Below are positions 10,616 through 20,686 of a stretch of 64,000 bases of DNA, piece after piece (position 1 is the stretch's first letter; every line of letters starts with the position of its first letter). A program made the position numbers and the translations under genes. The stretch is from Cyanophora paradoxa (Eukaryota > Glaucocystophyceae > Cyanophorales > Cyanophoraceae), in the NCBI GenBank assembly GCA_004431415.1, contig QPMI01000491.1:1-64000 (forward strand), read 5' to 3'. The notes under the pieces are model-generated. The model saw nothing but the letters and a program-made list of their open reading frames with translations, searched no databases and was not told where the DNA came from.

Positions 10616-11695
10616 TTTGCTAGGCAAAAACTCGTTTTTTCCAAATATATGTATGACTGATATACATATATGCACATGATATACACATAGTCTTGTAGAT
10701 CTTATCAAGCGCTTCACAGCGATATGCAGAACGTTGCGTTTTGATGATCTGGTGATGAGATATAACAGTTTGAAGATGCAAAAGTCACTTGCCATAGTAG
10801 ACTTGGTGAAACACTAGCCCAGGAGTCGACTTGGAAAGCCGTTTTTGGCTCAGAGAATACAGCGCTTGATTTCTGACTCAAAACTACGCGGTTCAAATCC
10901 GCTCGGGAACCTTTACTTCGTTCGCCGTGAAACTTGAAAAGTAAAAAAAAAACGCGGTTTTTTCTAGATTAATGCTGTACCCGTCTAGAAAATCAATATT
11001 CACGTTTGCTACGATATCTCAACACCAACTTATCAAATCGATGCGCTTAAAACGTCATAAAATCGAGCATTTCAAGGCGGTCACAGCGCTTATGAGCCAT
11101 ATCGGAATTTCACTAACTGTAACTCCAAATCGCGATGAAACCGATTTTGAATTTCGATTTTAAATTCGATTAAAATCCATTAAACGTGAGTTTTTAATAT
11201 AGATCACTAGGAAGTTATCAAATCGATGCACTGACGGTCGAATATAATCCCATATATCATACATAACAATAACTTGCAATCACATATACGAATCTCAATG
11301 TGTATAGATCGCTATTACGATTAAAGCGAGTTTTGAAATTCAAAATTAATTCGATTAAATTCGATTATAACTCAAAAATCGCGATTTATAACCATATACT
11401 TATCGTTTCGATCAACTTATGATATCGAATATTCAACTATATTATATTGCTTCGATAACTGTGATCCCATCTATGATCCCATCAATCTAACACTGCATTT
11501 AGTAAGCATCTCCCCTTGATTCCCCCTATTATATTATATTTATATTTAAGTGGACTCAAGGTTGACTCATATTAATCGTAAAAGTAGTAAAAGTATATGG
11601 ATTTTGTTACGAATTCAATGCAAGGGTTGACTAAGTGGGTTGAGTTGACTCAAATTTCACAGGAAATAACAATGAATCAGAGTATAAATGCATTT

Positions 11696-12005
11696 TTTGA
11701 ATCAACTACACCAACTAACACTGAGAAAGTAGAAGATATCATATAGTATTACCATATATGGTTTGTCAGGCACTATAATATAGTTGTCAGGCACTTATAT
11801 AGTATGTCAGGCATTGTCAGGCACCTTTTTAGAAAACTTTTCTATAATTCAAATTTCATTGTTGATCCAAACAATGACTTTGCCAAAATAAAATACTTTG
11901 TCAAAATCGATGGATTTAATGCCTGACAAATAAATGCTGCCTGAAAGATTTTAAATCACATTCCTAAGATCACATTTGAATCAACTACACCAACTAACAC
12001 TGAGA
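11696..12005. repeat. 31-bp direct repeat pair around a TGTCAGGCA cluster
   Basis: The word beginning TTTGAATCAACTACACCAAC is present at 11,696-11,726 and again at 11,975-12,005. Between them TGTCAGGCA occurs four times in 62 bp (11,764-11,825), with the inverse GCCTGACA near 11,925. These may be binding sites for an element-encoded protein or remnants of local duplication. Confidence 0.75.
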
Positions 12006-12042
12006 TTTTAACAATATATGAGGTCCTTACTGAATATGGTAT

Positions 12043-12136
12043 GTGTGACAGGTGTGACAGGTCTATCCCGTGGATTTTAAAAATCAATTTCTCACTAGGA
12101 CTTTCCTTGGGATGGACCTGTCACACCTGTCACACC
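12043..12136. repeat. Copy 2 of the GTGTGACAG hairpin repeat
   Basis: This copy matches 2,541-2,640 in order and arms. Read on the minus strand it keeps an open stretch HPKESPSEKLIFKIHGIDL, with four synonymous and two amino-acid-changing codon differences from copy 1, but in-frame stops precede it. Confidence 0.85.
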
Positions 12137-12386
12137 CAATTATTTCAAAAATCCTAAGGGTCCCCCCTTAGAATCATTAAAACATGATAAAAACATATAA
12201 GTTTCATGTATAATTACGATTGGATTCAATAAGAGATCGATTTGTTAATATAAACAAATGAATCATTTATGGATCTTAATCGAGTTTAGCGATATGTTTC
12301 CGATTAAATGAATTAAATTTAATTAAATTTAATCGAGAAAGTACATGAATATAATATCGATTAAATCAATTAACTTTTAGACCAAT

Positions 12387-12671
12387 CACACATAGTAAAA
12401 TGCGGAGTTTTAACCAGAGGCAAGATCTAATTGAGATTCAGTTATATTATTCGGAAACATATACAGATTATCGATTCACTCAGTAAGACTAATCGGAAAA
12501 TAAGAGAAATTTACGATAAAATATCGAAAAGAATACAAAATAATCGAAATAAATGAATATTCGATAAGATATACACAGATTAACGATTGATTGAAATAGA
12601 ATATACGAGATATATCAACAAAATCAATTAAGATAAGCCGAGGGTTAAAACTCCGCATTTTACTATGTGTG
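12387..12671. repeat. 29-bp perfect inverted repeat at the element edge
   Basis: The arm at 12,387-12,415 (CACACATAGTAAAATGCGGA...) is the exact reverse complement of the arm at 12,643-12,671. The 227 bp between them is AT-rich. The right arm is flush with the switch to GC-rich host DNA. This is either the terminus of the large element (a terminal hairpin or nested end) or a separate small MITE-like insertion sitting at its edge. Confidence 0.85.
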
Positions 12672-12795
12672 CTACCGCAGCGGCCTAACGGTCAACTCGC
12701 CGCAGGTTTTCGCGGCCAAATTCGTTTGCCACTTTCATCCTTTTTCGCCGGCCGACGAGGCGCCCTCGCCATGGCCCCTGCGCGCCGGCTCGCAG

Positions 12796-13122
12796 GTGGC
12801 ATGGTTCTGGAAGTACGTGGCTGCGCTGCCGGCAGCAGGGCGTGCGCGGCTGCTCGCGTTCGCGACGGCGTGCCCGCGGGTGCCGCCCGGCGGCTTCGCG
12901 CACCTCGTCTCGTCAAATGGAAGTCGGCAGCTCTTCCAGCTTGGGCTGCAGCTGCAGCCGATCGGCGAGCCAGCAGGGGCCGCCGCACCTGCCGGCCGCC
13001 GGCTGCCGAGTTCGCAAACTTGCTTCAACCAGCTCATGCTGCCGCGCTGCGGGACCTACGATGAGCTGCGGGAAGCGCTTGACACAGCCATCGCGGCTGA
13101 TCACGCCTTCGGCTTCGCCTGA
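12796..13122 (+). CDS. HECT-type E3 ubiquitin ligase, last exon
   Basis: HECT ligases accept ubiquitin on a catalytic Cys and pass it to substrates. A CAG splice acceptor at 12,793-12,795 opens VAWFWKYV, the conserved WFW start of the C-terminal part of the HECT domain. FATACPRVPPGGF follows, then LPSSQTCFNQLMLP with the catalytic Cys in TCFN, and the canonical end (DELREALDTAI...GFGFA-like), stopping at 13,122. The coding frame stays open upstream to 12,667, so the exon may begin somewhat earlier. The rest of the gene must lie left of the virus-like element, outside the window. The element therefore sits in or beside a HECT intron. Confidence 0.85.
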   Translation: MAWFWKYVAALPAAGRARLLAFATACPRVPPGGFAHLVSSNGSRQLFQLGLQLQPIGEPAGAAAPAGRRLPSSQTCFNQLMLPRCGTYDELREALDTAIAADHAFGFA

Positions 13123-14737
13123 AAGAAATCGATTTCGATTTTATTCAAGGCTATGCATTCGTCGAGGCGACAGGTAGGAATATCAAAAGGGATGTACATG
13201 TACAGGTAGAAGACTCGAGGATCGAGTCGAGGATCGATATCGCGAGCAGGGAGGGTGCACGTGGGGAGGGCCCGATCTAGAGGGACATGGGTGGATCCGG
13301 ACCCTCTCGCTCAAAGGGGACCTCGATCCCGCACCTCGATCTCGGATCCGGAGCCCCGGCTGTTTCATGGTCCGAGCAGAGAAGAATCGCGGATTTCACA
13401 AGCAGGGGGGCAAGCCCCCCCGCACCCCCCCATTTAATAATTCCAGCTGCAGTCTGAGTCTCTGTCTGTGCGTGAAATTAAACATGCATGAATTTGAAAC
13501 GCGATACATACCCGTACTCGCAGTATCTCAGAAAAAATGCCAGATCTAGACTTCGAATTCAGGGCACTGCGCATGCGGTCTTTCTTTGTCTTCAAATTTA
13601 AATAGCCTCGCTACTTCGATTTCATCAGTAATAGGCGGGCGCCTCGAGCCTTAAGCTTCGAAATATTCGCTGCTTCCGCTAGCTATAGCCGAGCGCTGCG
13701 TTGGCTTCGCCTGCTGATGTGCTCCTTCAAGACAAGCGCCTATGCTAGCGCTAGCCACGTACGTGTGTACAGACGCTATCTATGCAGCAGGAGCAGTGCG
13801 TACACGGTTGCTGAGCCTCTCGGAGCGCAACGTTCATGACAGCTGCAGCTGCGCTTCTGCAGCCTGCCAGGCTGCGCATGTCGTATACGTAGTGCGGGCT
13901 GTAGCTGCGTTAACTTAAGCTTTTTAAGCCTGCTTATAAAGCCTACATCAGCAGTATACGTACTAGTCCAGCGCTAGCTGCATGCAGACTGCAGTCACGG
14001 TGTGTTTCCGTTACTTTCCGTTACTAGTATCCGCCATTTTCCGTTACTTTCAAAAAAGTTCCGTTATCCGCGGATAAGCCATGGCCACCACGTAGTTTCC
14101 GTTTGCAAACGATGTCAAACTTGAAAAATCTAGCGTTTTGGGGAACGACGTCATTTTGGGTAACTACGTTCGTCGATCGATATCCACGTACGCCGCGGCC
14201 CGCGGGACGAGTCGACGTCGACGTCGACATTAACTTAGTAAATCTAGCGTTTTGTGGAGATTTGAATTCGCGAGTCGCGAGCTCGAGTCGCGACGTCGAC
14301 TCGCCGTGGTCTGTGGTCCGCGGCCGATTCGAACTTAGTATGCCACCTAGGCCTGCAGGCTGCAGCTGGCATGCAGCTGCAGCAGCTAGTGGCTGCGGCA
14401 GCTGTCGGGGTGAGTCGGGTCTACGCCGATATCGATGTCGACACTCGACGTGTTCGCACATGAGGGTTCATATTGGGTGCGACAAAACGGGGAACTGAAT
14501 CGAGACTGCAAGCTCAGCCGGCCGTGTTAACCCGATTTTTTTCGAAAGTGTCCGCTTGCGTCTTAAGTAATAAGTTATAACTTAGTATTTCTGATTTCAT
14601 TTCAGAGAAGAATCGCGGATTTCAGTAAACGGGTCGACGTCGAATTTCTGATTTTTACAGCTAGATCGATCGCGATCGAGGGCGAGCCGGTCACTCGCGA
14701 TCGAGCTCGAGCTCCGTTGCTTTCAAAAGTTTAGCGG
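13123..14737. other. Intergenic host DNA with short repeats
   Basis: No convincing gene is visible. A 22-bp word CAGAGAAGAATCGCGGATTT.. occurs at 13,377-13,398 and again near 14,603-14,624. A GGGGGG(CAAG)CCCCCC hairpin lies at about 13,407-13,423. Clusters of GTCGAC/TCGCGA palindromes occupy 14,160-14,330. The first part should include the 3' UTR of the HECT gene. Confidence 0.5.
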
Positions 14738-14889
14738 GTGACTCCGCTGTTGGCTAGTCCGGGAAGAGCATTTTTTAAAATTAATATTCCCCCTCACTTT
14801 TCGTACGCTCATGCACGATCACTCCCCTCCCTGCCGAAGTTTCGTCTACCCTCCTCTCACTTGTTCGTAACCCGGCCGCACGATGCAGG

Positions 14890-16090
14890 CGCGCCCCGCG
14901 CTCTCCCGGCGCTCTTCAGCCACGCTGAATCGACTCCGCAGAACCAGTACACCCGCACCTCGACGACGGAGAGCTACGGCTCGGGCGGCCCGCCGATGTC
15001 GGTGCGCGCGCGCTTTCCGGGACGCGCTTAAGCTTCCCTCGTCGCGCGCTCAGATCGCGCTCAGCAGGGCGGATACGTCCGCGAGGCTCCGATCTACCAG
15101 CGGGCGCCCCACCACAGCAAGCTCGGATCTCTGTGCGCGAAAATTTCCTCGCCATCGATACGACATCGGCGCGCGCCGGCGCGCTATTTCCTCGCTACGA
15201 AAAGCGCTGCCTCAAAGCCTCAGCGTTATAATATAATAAATGCGTTCGATTCACGTCTCTGCGCGCTCGCAATCGATTTTCGCGGCGCCTGCGCAGGGCG
15301 GCGGGAACGCTTGGAGCCGCGGTGGGCACTGTCACGGGAGCCGTCGCGGGCCTCGGCGGAGGTGCGCATGCGCGCGCGCGCCGGAAAATTTCAAGGAGGA
15401 CGGGAGAAGGCATGGCCAGGGTCGATTTCGCGGGCCTGCTCATGTTCAGCGCGTTTTCGCAGGGGCAAAGGCCGGCTCAGACATGTACAAAGAGCACGAG
15501 CGGACCGCGCCGGGACAGGTCTACGGCTCCGGATACCAGACCGGCGCCCCGCGCTCTGAATACTACGCACCCGGCGTCTCCGGCCCGTACCAACAACAGG
15601 GATCCTACCCGCGGGGGCCCCAGCAGGTCTACCCTCCGCAGCAGCGGCAGCAGCAGCAGGGAGGTGCCTCCCAGCCATCGCCCCCGCGCGGCAAGATCAG
15701 ATGCAGATCGAGAGCAGCGCGCCCCCTGATCATGACCGCCCCGCAGGCTACTACGCGAGCTCGCAGTCCACCTCGGAGCAGGCCCGCTACGGCTACGGTC
15801 CGCCGCACCGCTGCCCGGACCGAGAGCTTGCGAATCTTAATATATATAATCGGGCGCTTTTCCGGCCCCTGGCCTCCGCGTCTGCTAATCACGAGAGCGC
15901 GCGCAGGCGCAGGCTCGGGACGCCAGGGCTACTAGAGAGCGCGGGCCGCGCCCGGGCGGAGCTCGAGCTCGAGGAGGGAGCATGCGCAGTCTTTTCGATC
16001 TCGGAGCTCAGTCTAGATATCGATCCGCGCATGCCGCCCCGGCCCAGGCCAGCTGCAGGCGAATCACGGCCGCGGCAGGGCCACGCGTAG
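14890..16090 (+). CDS. Glycine-zipper, Gln/Tyr/Pro-rich protein, multi-exon (approximate)
   Basis: Coding signal appears in short blocks separated by GT...AG introns. Block 1 ends in NQYTRTSTTESYGSGGPPMS before a GTGCGCG donor near 15,000. Block 2 (about 15,068-15,130) reads GGYVREAPIYQRAPHHSKL. Block 3 (about 15,300-15,358) is a glycine-zipper hydrophobic segment AAGTLGAAVGTVTGAVAGLG, likely membrane-inserted. Block 4 (about 15,470-15,700) is Gly/Tyr/Gln-rich (MYKEHERTAPGQVYGSGYQ, then poly-Gln and Pro). Further Tyr/Ser/Gln-rich coding follows to about 15,840. The order resembles small membrane proteins with a disordered Q/Y/P tail. No family is named. Exon limits are estimates; in particular the start is not fixed. 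Confidence 0.5.
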
Positions 16091-16509
16091 CTCTAATCAC
16101 GAGTAAATAAAGTTGCGCGTGCATTCTTCGAATTCTTGAATTTTCAGCAAATTGAACAGCTGCCTGATCTTCAGCTTGCCCAATGCACTGCGGCACGCCT
16201 AATTTGCAAGCAGTATTAGCAAAAGCAATTTGATTCGACCTACTGGGATCATGAAAGAAGAAGCGATCCTTCTTGAATCAAATTTATCACAGATTGAAAA
16301 AAGTCTATTTAGGTATACAACGAAGGGGCGGAGCTATGTATAGAGGGCGCCGCGGCCAGTCGCGGGGCACGAGGGCCCCTGCGGCACGATGCCGCCGAGG
16401 CCCGGGGCCGGCGCCGGGTGCACCCTGTAGACGTGGCCCTCCGGCTCTGGCCCGGGCCCGCGCCTGCACTGCACCAGGGCCCCCGCCCTCCTGCACACGG
16501 CGGCCGACG
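16091..16509. other. Spacer after the glycine-zipper gene
   Basis: The first half is less GC-rich than the surroundings and holds no gene I can support. The second half is GC-rich with overlapping frames on both strands, probably the 3' flank of the leftward receptor gene. Confidence 0.4.
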
Positions 16510-19459
16510 TCAGCTGAGAGCCAGCGCCGCCGCTTCGGGCCGCCTGGCGCACCGGAGGAGGACGGGGGCGGCGCTCCTGGCCACGGGGAAGAAGGTGAGC
16601 GCCGCGCCGGCCACCGTGATCGCCATCGAGAACGAGCGCGCCTGCGCCCGCGCGCTCAGTCGAGGATCGGAGCGGGGAGATCGAACGCAGACTTCGAATT
16701 CGGGCACCAGGTGGGCGCGCTCGAGGAGGGGGTCCTCGGGCATGGCGACGAAGACGGACCAGTCGGCCGCCACGTCGCGGGCCGCCAGCGGCGACGCCGC
16801 CACCAGGTAGGGCGCCCCGCCCCAGCCGGCCACCCGCTCCCGGTACACGGGCGGGCTCGCCCCGGCCCCGCTCACCAGCGGCCACGGCCGCTCGTCCAGC
16901 CAGGCGCGGTACCCCCGCCACGACGACGCCACGTGCGGCGCGCCCTGCGCGCACCCGGCTTCCGGGTCAGTCTGAGAGGCGGCTGCGGCGCTGGCGGGCT
17001 TGGGCGCGGGCGCGCGCCTCGGAGGCGTGCTTGCGGGAGTTGTTGCTCGAGTTGAAGATGTCCGACGCGAGCGGCGAGGCGCCGTGCAGACTGCGCGGCG
17101 CCCGCGATCAGCGTTGGTTAGCACTAACATTAGGACGTGGACCCGCGGCCGCCGGGCGCGGGGAGGCACCTGCGGGCGATCATGTAGCCCCGGGCGTCCA
17201 CCAGCCATATCTCCGGCTGCGCGCGCGCCCCGTCGACTCGACCCAGGCGCGAGCTCGCGCGATCGATTTCGGCCGGCGCCGGCGCCGCACCGCCTTGCGG
17301 GTCGCGTGCCCCTGGAGCTGCGACGAGAGCTCCGGCCACTGCCCCGAGGGCCGGTCAGCTGCAGCGCTAGCCCCGACTGACCTCGACGCGGGGCCGCGGC
17401 CGGGCGCACCAGCGGGGTGGCGATGTACCAGATGGCCCGCACGGAGGCGTCCGGGTTGCGCGTCACGAGGCCGACCGCCGCCGAGAGCGCCACCGGCTCG
17501 AACGACATGTCCACCAGCTGCGGACGGGCGGGCGGGCGGGGCGGGCGCGTCGGCGTTCCAGCCTCGAGAGGAGGCCGGGGCGGGGCGCTCACGGCGACGG
17601 CGACGCGGGTGCCGGTGGGGTCGAGCGACGCCACCTCCGGCCGGCTCGCCACAGGAACCTGCGCGATCGAAACGCTCAGGGGTGGAACGGGGCGGGGCGG
17701 GGCGGAGCGGGGCGGGGCGGGGCGGGGCGGGGCGGGCGGAGCGGGGCGGGGCGGGGCGGGCGGGGCGGGGCGGGGCGGACGGTGCCGGTGAAGACGGGGC
17801 GCTTGAGGACGTCGTAGGCGAGCACACGCGCCGCCTGCGCCTCGTACCGCCCCTGCCCCGGGCCCCGCGAGGGCGAGGGTTACGGAGGGCGAGGTGGAGC
17901 GGTCGCGGCTCGCATAGAGCGGCCTAGAAGGAGCAGGGCGGGGCGGGGGTCGGGGACGGGGGGGCACGAGATCACCTGAGCGTCGAGGACGCGGTGGAGG
18001 GCGACGCGCGGGTTCGGGTCGTCGGGGGGCCACACCCAGCCCACCGACTGCAGCGCGAAGCTCGCGATCCCGATCGCCCGCTGCCGAGGGCGGGAGATCT
18101 CAGCAAAGAGGTGGGGGGGGGGGGGCGGAAGGGGGGGGAAGGGGGTAAGGTAGGGAGGGGGGGGAAGGGGGGGGGCGGGGCCGGGGGCGCACGGAGGGGA
18201 AGGAGAGCTGGATGAGCTGGCAGTAGTGGAGGACGCTGGGGGCCCCCGCGCCCCGCGCCGCGAAGAGGCCCGAGGCCCACGCCTTGAGGAAGTCGAGGTC
18301 GGCCCCGCCCCCCGCGATCGTCCCCTCGTGCAGCTTCGCCTGCCCCGGGCATCAGGGGGGTACGGGGATGGGCTCAGGGGGTACGGAGGGGGGCGGGGCG
18401 GGCCTGGGCGCGGAGGAAGTCGGCCGGGTCCGTCAGAAGCTTCTCCTCCACCAGCCTGCGCACGAAGGTCAGGAGCGATGTTCCGAAGGCCGCGTGCGTG
18501 TACCCCCGCCCCTGCTGCCCCCGACCTCTTAAACGCCCGTACCCCCGGCCGCATCCTCATCTCACCGGCGGACGTCGTTGAGCTTCTCCTGCTGCACGGT
18601 CGCGATGAGGTCGTCCAGGATGTTCCTGCGGGGCCGGGGCCGGTCGGGACCCGGAGGGGCGCCCGGGCCGCCCCGGGCCCCGGGCCCCGGGCCCGGCCCG
18701 CTCGACCGACCGGCCGCGCACCCGTTGAGCCGCGAGTTGATGAGCCAGACGGCTTGGAGCCGAGCAAGCCGATCAGGAACCGCGCGGGGGAGGGGGTACG
18801 CTTAGTGAACGGGGGCGGCGGGGGGTGCGCGTACCGAGGGTGACGGTGACGATGACGAGGGCCTGGGCGAAGGCCTTGAGGAGGGCGTGGCGCTCGGCGA
18901 GCTCGACCCCCCGCGCGATCAGGTGCGAGATCGACTGCAGCGAGAGGGGGCCCCGCTTGAGGCTCCCCTCCGCCTCCACCCCCTCCGATGCCGCCCGGTA
19001 CCCCTCAGGCGCGAGCTTCTCGCCCGGCCCGGCCGCGCCCTGCGGCTCGCCGCCCGCCTCCTCCTCCCGGATGCGGGGGCTGGGGGCCCCGAGCCCGGGC
19101 GGGAGCCCGTGCTTGGAGGAGCGGGGGCGGGTGCTGGCGAGGGAGGCCCGGGGCGCCGGCGTGCTGTCGCTGTCGCCGGGCAGGAGCGAGACGAAGAGGG
19201 CCGCGCTCCCCCGCGCGCCCCGCCCCTCCTCCCCCTCCCCCTCTCCCGCCGTCTCCCCGGCGCCTTCTTCTCCCCAGGAGCGCCGCCGTCCCGCCTTGCG
19301 CTCCAGTTCCGGCTCCGCAGCCGGAACGGAGGGCGCGCCCTCGGAGCTGGAGGCCTCCGGGGGCTGCGCCCCGTCCCGCAGCTGCAGCTCCTCCATCGCG
19401 GAGCCGCCTTCGAACTCGCCGCCCCGATCGAGGGAGGCCGCTGAGCCGAGCGGCGGCAC
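16510..19459 (-). CDS. dCache-domain membrane receptor, multi-exon
   Basis: Cache receptors sense small ligands outside the cell. The first exon (19,459 to about 18,840) encodes a disordered N-terminus (Glu/Pro/Ser-rich; MEELQLRDG is a likely start) and a first hydrophobic segment LLKAFAQALVIVTVTLG. Short exons then read AVWLINSRLN, NILDDLIATVQQEKLNDVRR, RLVEEKLLTDPADFLRAQ, AKLHEGTIAGG...LQLSFPS and RAIGIASFALQSVGWVWPP. Later exons carry MSFEPVALSAAVGLVTRN, EIWLVDARGYMIA and the Cache signature AGWGGAPYLVAASPL..ADWSVFVAMPE. A second hydrophobic segment SFSMAITVAGAALTFFP follows and then a short tail with a stop near 16,510. No cyclase or kinase output domain is visible after it. Introns are C-rich on the sense strand. 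Exon limits are approximate. Confidence 0.65.
17655..17795. repeat. GGGGC pentamer array filling an intron
   Basis: GGGGC and GGGCG(GA) units run almost without interruption from about 17,686 to 17,781. On the sense (minus) strand this is CCCCG repeats, bounded by a GTCCGC donor near 17,795 and a GATCGCGCAG acceptor near 17,655, so the array makes up most of one intron of the dCache gene. The plus strand should form G-quadruplexes readily. Confidence 0.8.
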
Positions 19460-20395
19460 CGAGGGCCGAGGGAAGCTTTTAAAAGCTCAGGCTCGGCAGC
19501 GACTCGGCTGCAGTACTGGTCTGCAGGCTGCAGGTCAGCGGCTTGACAGGGCTGGCCATGGGGCCGGGCCGGGGGGCGCACGCGTACCGTACGCGTACGT
19601 ATATATGCTGGCACGAGGTTGGCGTGTATCACCCGTGACCGGCGCGGGTGCGGTGTGTTCCAGGCGTGCGCTTTGTGATCAGCAGTTGGCCCGTCACGAC
19701 GTGCGCCGCGCCACGGGTAACCTCAGCTCAGCGGCTCACTCAGGGCGATTTGTTACTCGGGCCGGGCACCCATGGCCAGCACATGTACAGCTGTAGCGTA
19801 ACTGCCGTGCACCGCGCGGCGCGGTAACTGCCAGGCCTAGGCTGCCGCGCGCGGGCCTTGGAGATGAGCTCTGCAGCTGGGAAGGGCGGCTTCTCGTTGC
19901 TGCCGACTCGGCGAGTTGGCAGCGCTCCAGACTCGAGATCTAGATCTGGCACTGACGAAGGCTAGCACGCCGGCTGACGAAGGCCGGCGCCGCTGAGCTG
20001 ATATCGATCAGGAGCCGCTCAGCCGCCGCGCCGCTCGGACCTGCTGAGGTCCCGCTCCCTCTGCATCATCAGGCTGCATGCGCTGCTAGGCTCTGCCAGT
20101 GCTGGAAGGCTGCTGCCATGGGCCCATGACTCCCATCATCGGAGTCCCATGAGCGCCATGCAGCCGCTGCATGCAGCTGCCAGGCTGGCACGGGTACAGG
20201 ACAGAATCTCTGAACACGCAAGCGATTGAAAATGTTTTTAAACTTTGTTTTTAGGCGGGGGCCCAATCGGCCTTGGGGCCGGGCCCGGCGGCCCGGCGGC
20301 GGCCCGGCGGGCCGTTGCCAGTGAAACTTGCCACCGTGGCACCACTGGCACGTTGCAAATTAAAACTTGCAATCATTGAATTGCAATTGGGCCCG
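19460..20395. other. Intergenic host DNA, no gene seen
   Basis: This stretch should contain the promoter of the leftward receptor gene. I see short palindromes (for example CGTACCGTACGCGTACG near 19,583) and no supportable coding region. Confidence 0.5.
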
Positions 20396-20545
20396 GGGAC
20401 TCGGGACTCGGGAGTCGCGATCGGGACTCGGGACTCGGGAGTCGGGACTCGGGAGTCGGGATTTTTTTTGCAAAAGTGGACGTCGCATTGATACACCACG
20501 GCACATGTATCAATGTTCTACGTGACGTGCCCTTCCGACCGGTCA
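20396..20545. repeat. GGGACTC-rich host repeat, left of the LINE
   Basis: GGGACTCGGGAGTC units precede a T8 run (20,461-20,468). A block follows with ATTGATACACCAC, GGCACATGTATCAA and TGTTCTACGTGACG. Recognisably the same components occur at 39,135-39,245 on the other side of the retrotransposon, and a shorter relative occurs at 41,966-42,030. Confidence 0.75.
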
Positions 20546-20686
20546 ACTATCTAGCCGAAGGTGCTAGCTAGGTGCCGGCCATGGGTCGCTCAATATGGGA
20601 GGTTCGCCTGAGTGGGGGAGCCATGGTTTTCGGTGATAGCCGTAACCAGACCCGCGCGCCCACCCCTTGATCAACTCCTCCATCCC

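Larger units (their letters stand above)
10616..12386. other. Gene-free AT-rich right arm of the element
   Basis: No convincing gene lies in these 1.77 kb. The sequence is full of AATCGA/TCGATT words. It contains a cluster of four TGTCAGGCA words (11,764-11,825), a 31-bp direct repeat (11,696-11,726 and 11,975-12,005) and the second copy of the GTGTGACAG hairpin repeat (12,043-12,136). A long non-coding end fits the subterminal arm of a linear virus-like element. Confidence 0.6.
1..12671. mobile_element. Maverick/Polinton- or mavirus-like endogenous DNA element (right part)
   Basis: This AT-rich block contrasts sharply with the very GC-rich DNA that starts at 12,672. It encodes the diagnostic set of large virus-like DNA transposons: an FtsK/A32-type packaging ATPase, a protein-primed DNA polymerase B, a retroviral-type (rve) integrase and a D5-type primase-helicase. 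The right end coincides with an arm of a 29-bp inverted repeat. The left end and any capsid or protease genes lie outside the window. Gene order is rightward ATPase and small relics, then leftward helicase, basic protein and RING protein, then rightward polymerase and integrase. The combination pPolB + integrase + helicase + ATPase is known from Mavericks and from mavirus-type virophages; which of the two is closer is not decided. Frameshifts in the large genes suggest an inactive copy, unless they are assembly errors. Confidence 0.88.

Noticed and set aside
10830-10915. tRNA-like sequence with a GGTTCAAATCC T-loop
   Set aside because: The T-arm looks right, but no matching acceptor stem, D-arm or five-pair anticodon stem could be built around it.
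12667-12795. HECT reading frame starting at the ATG-like position 12,667
   Set aside because: The first codons lie in the element's inverted repeat and AT/GC junction. The conserved HECT sequence begins at the splice acceptor near 12,796.
16273-17055. 260-codon plus-strand Arg/Pro/Gly-rich frame
   Set aside because: It is antisense to the dCache exons, which carry recognisable motifs, and has the composition typical of GC-rich shadows.
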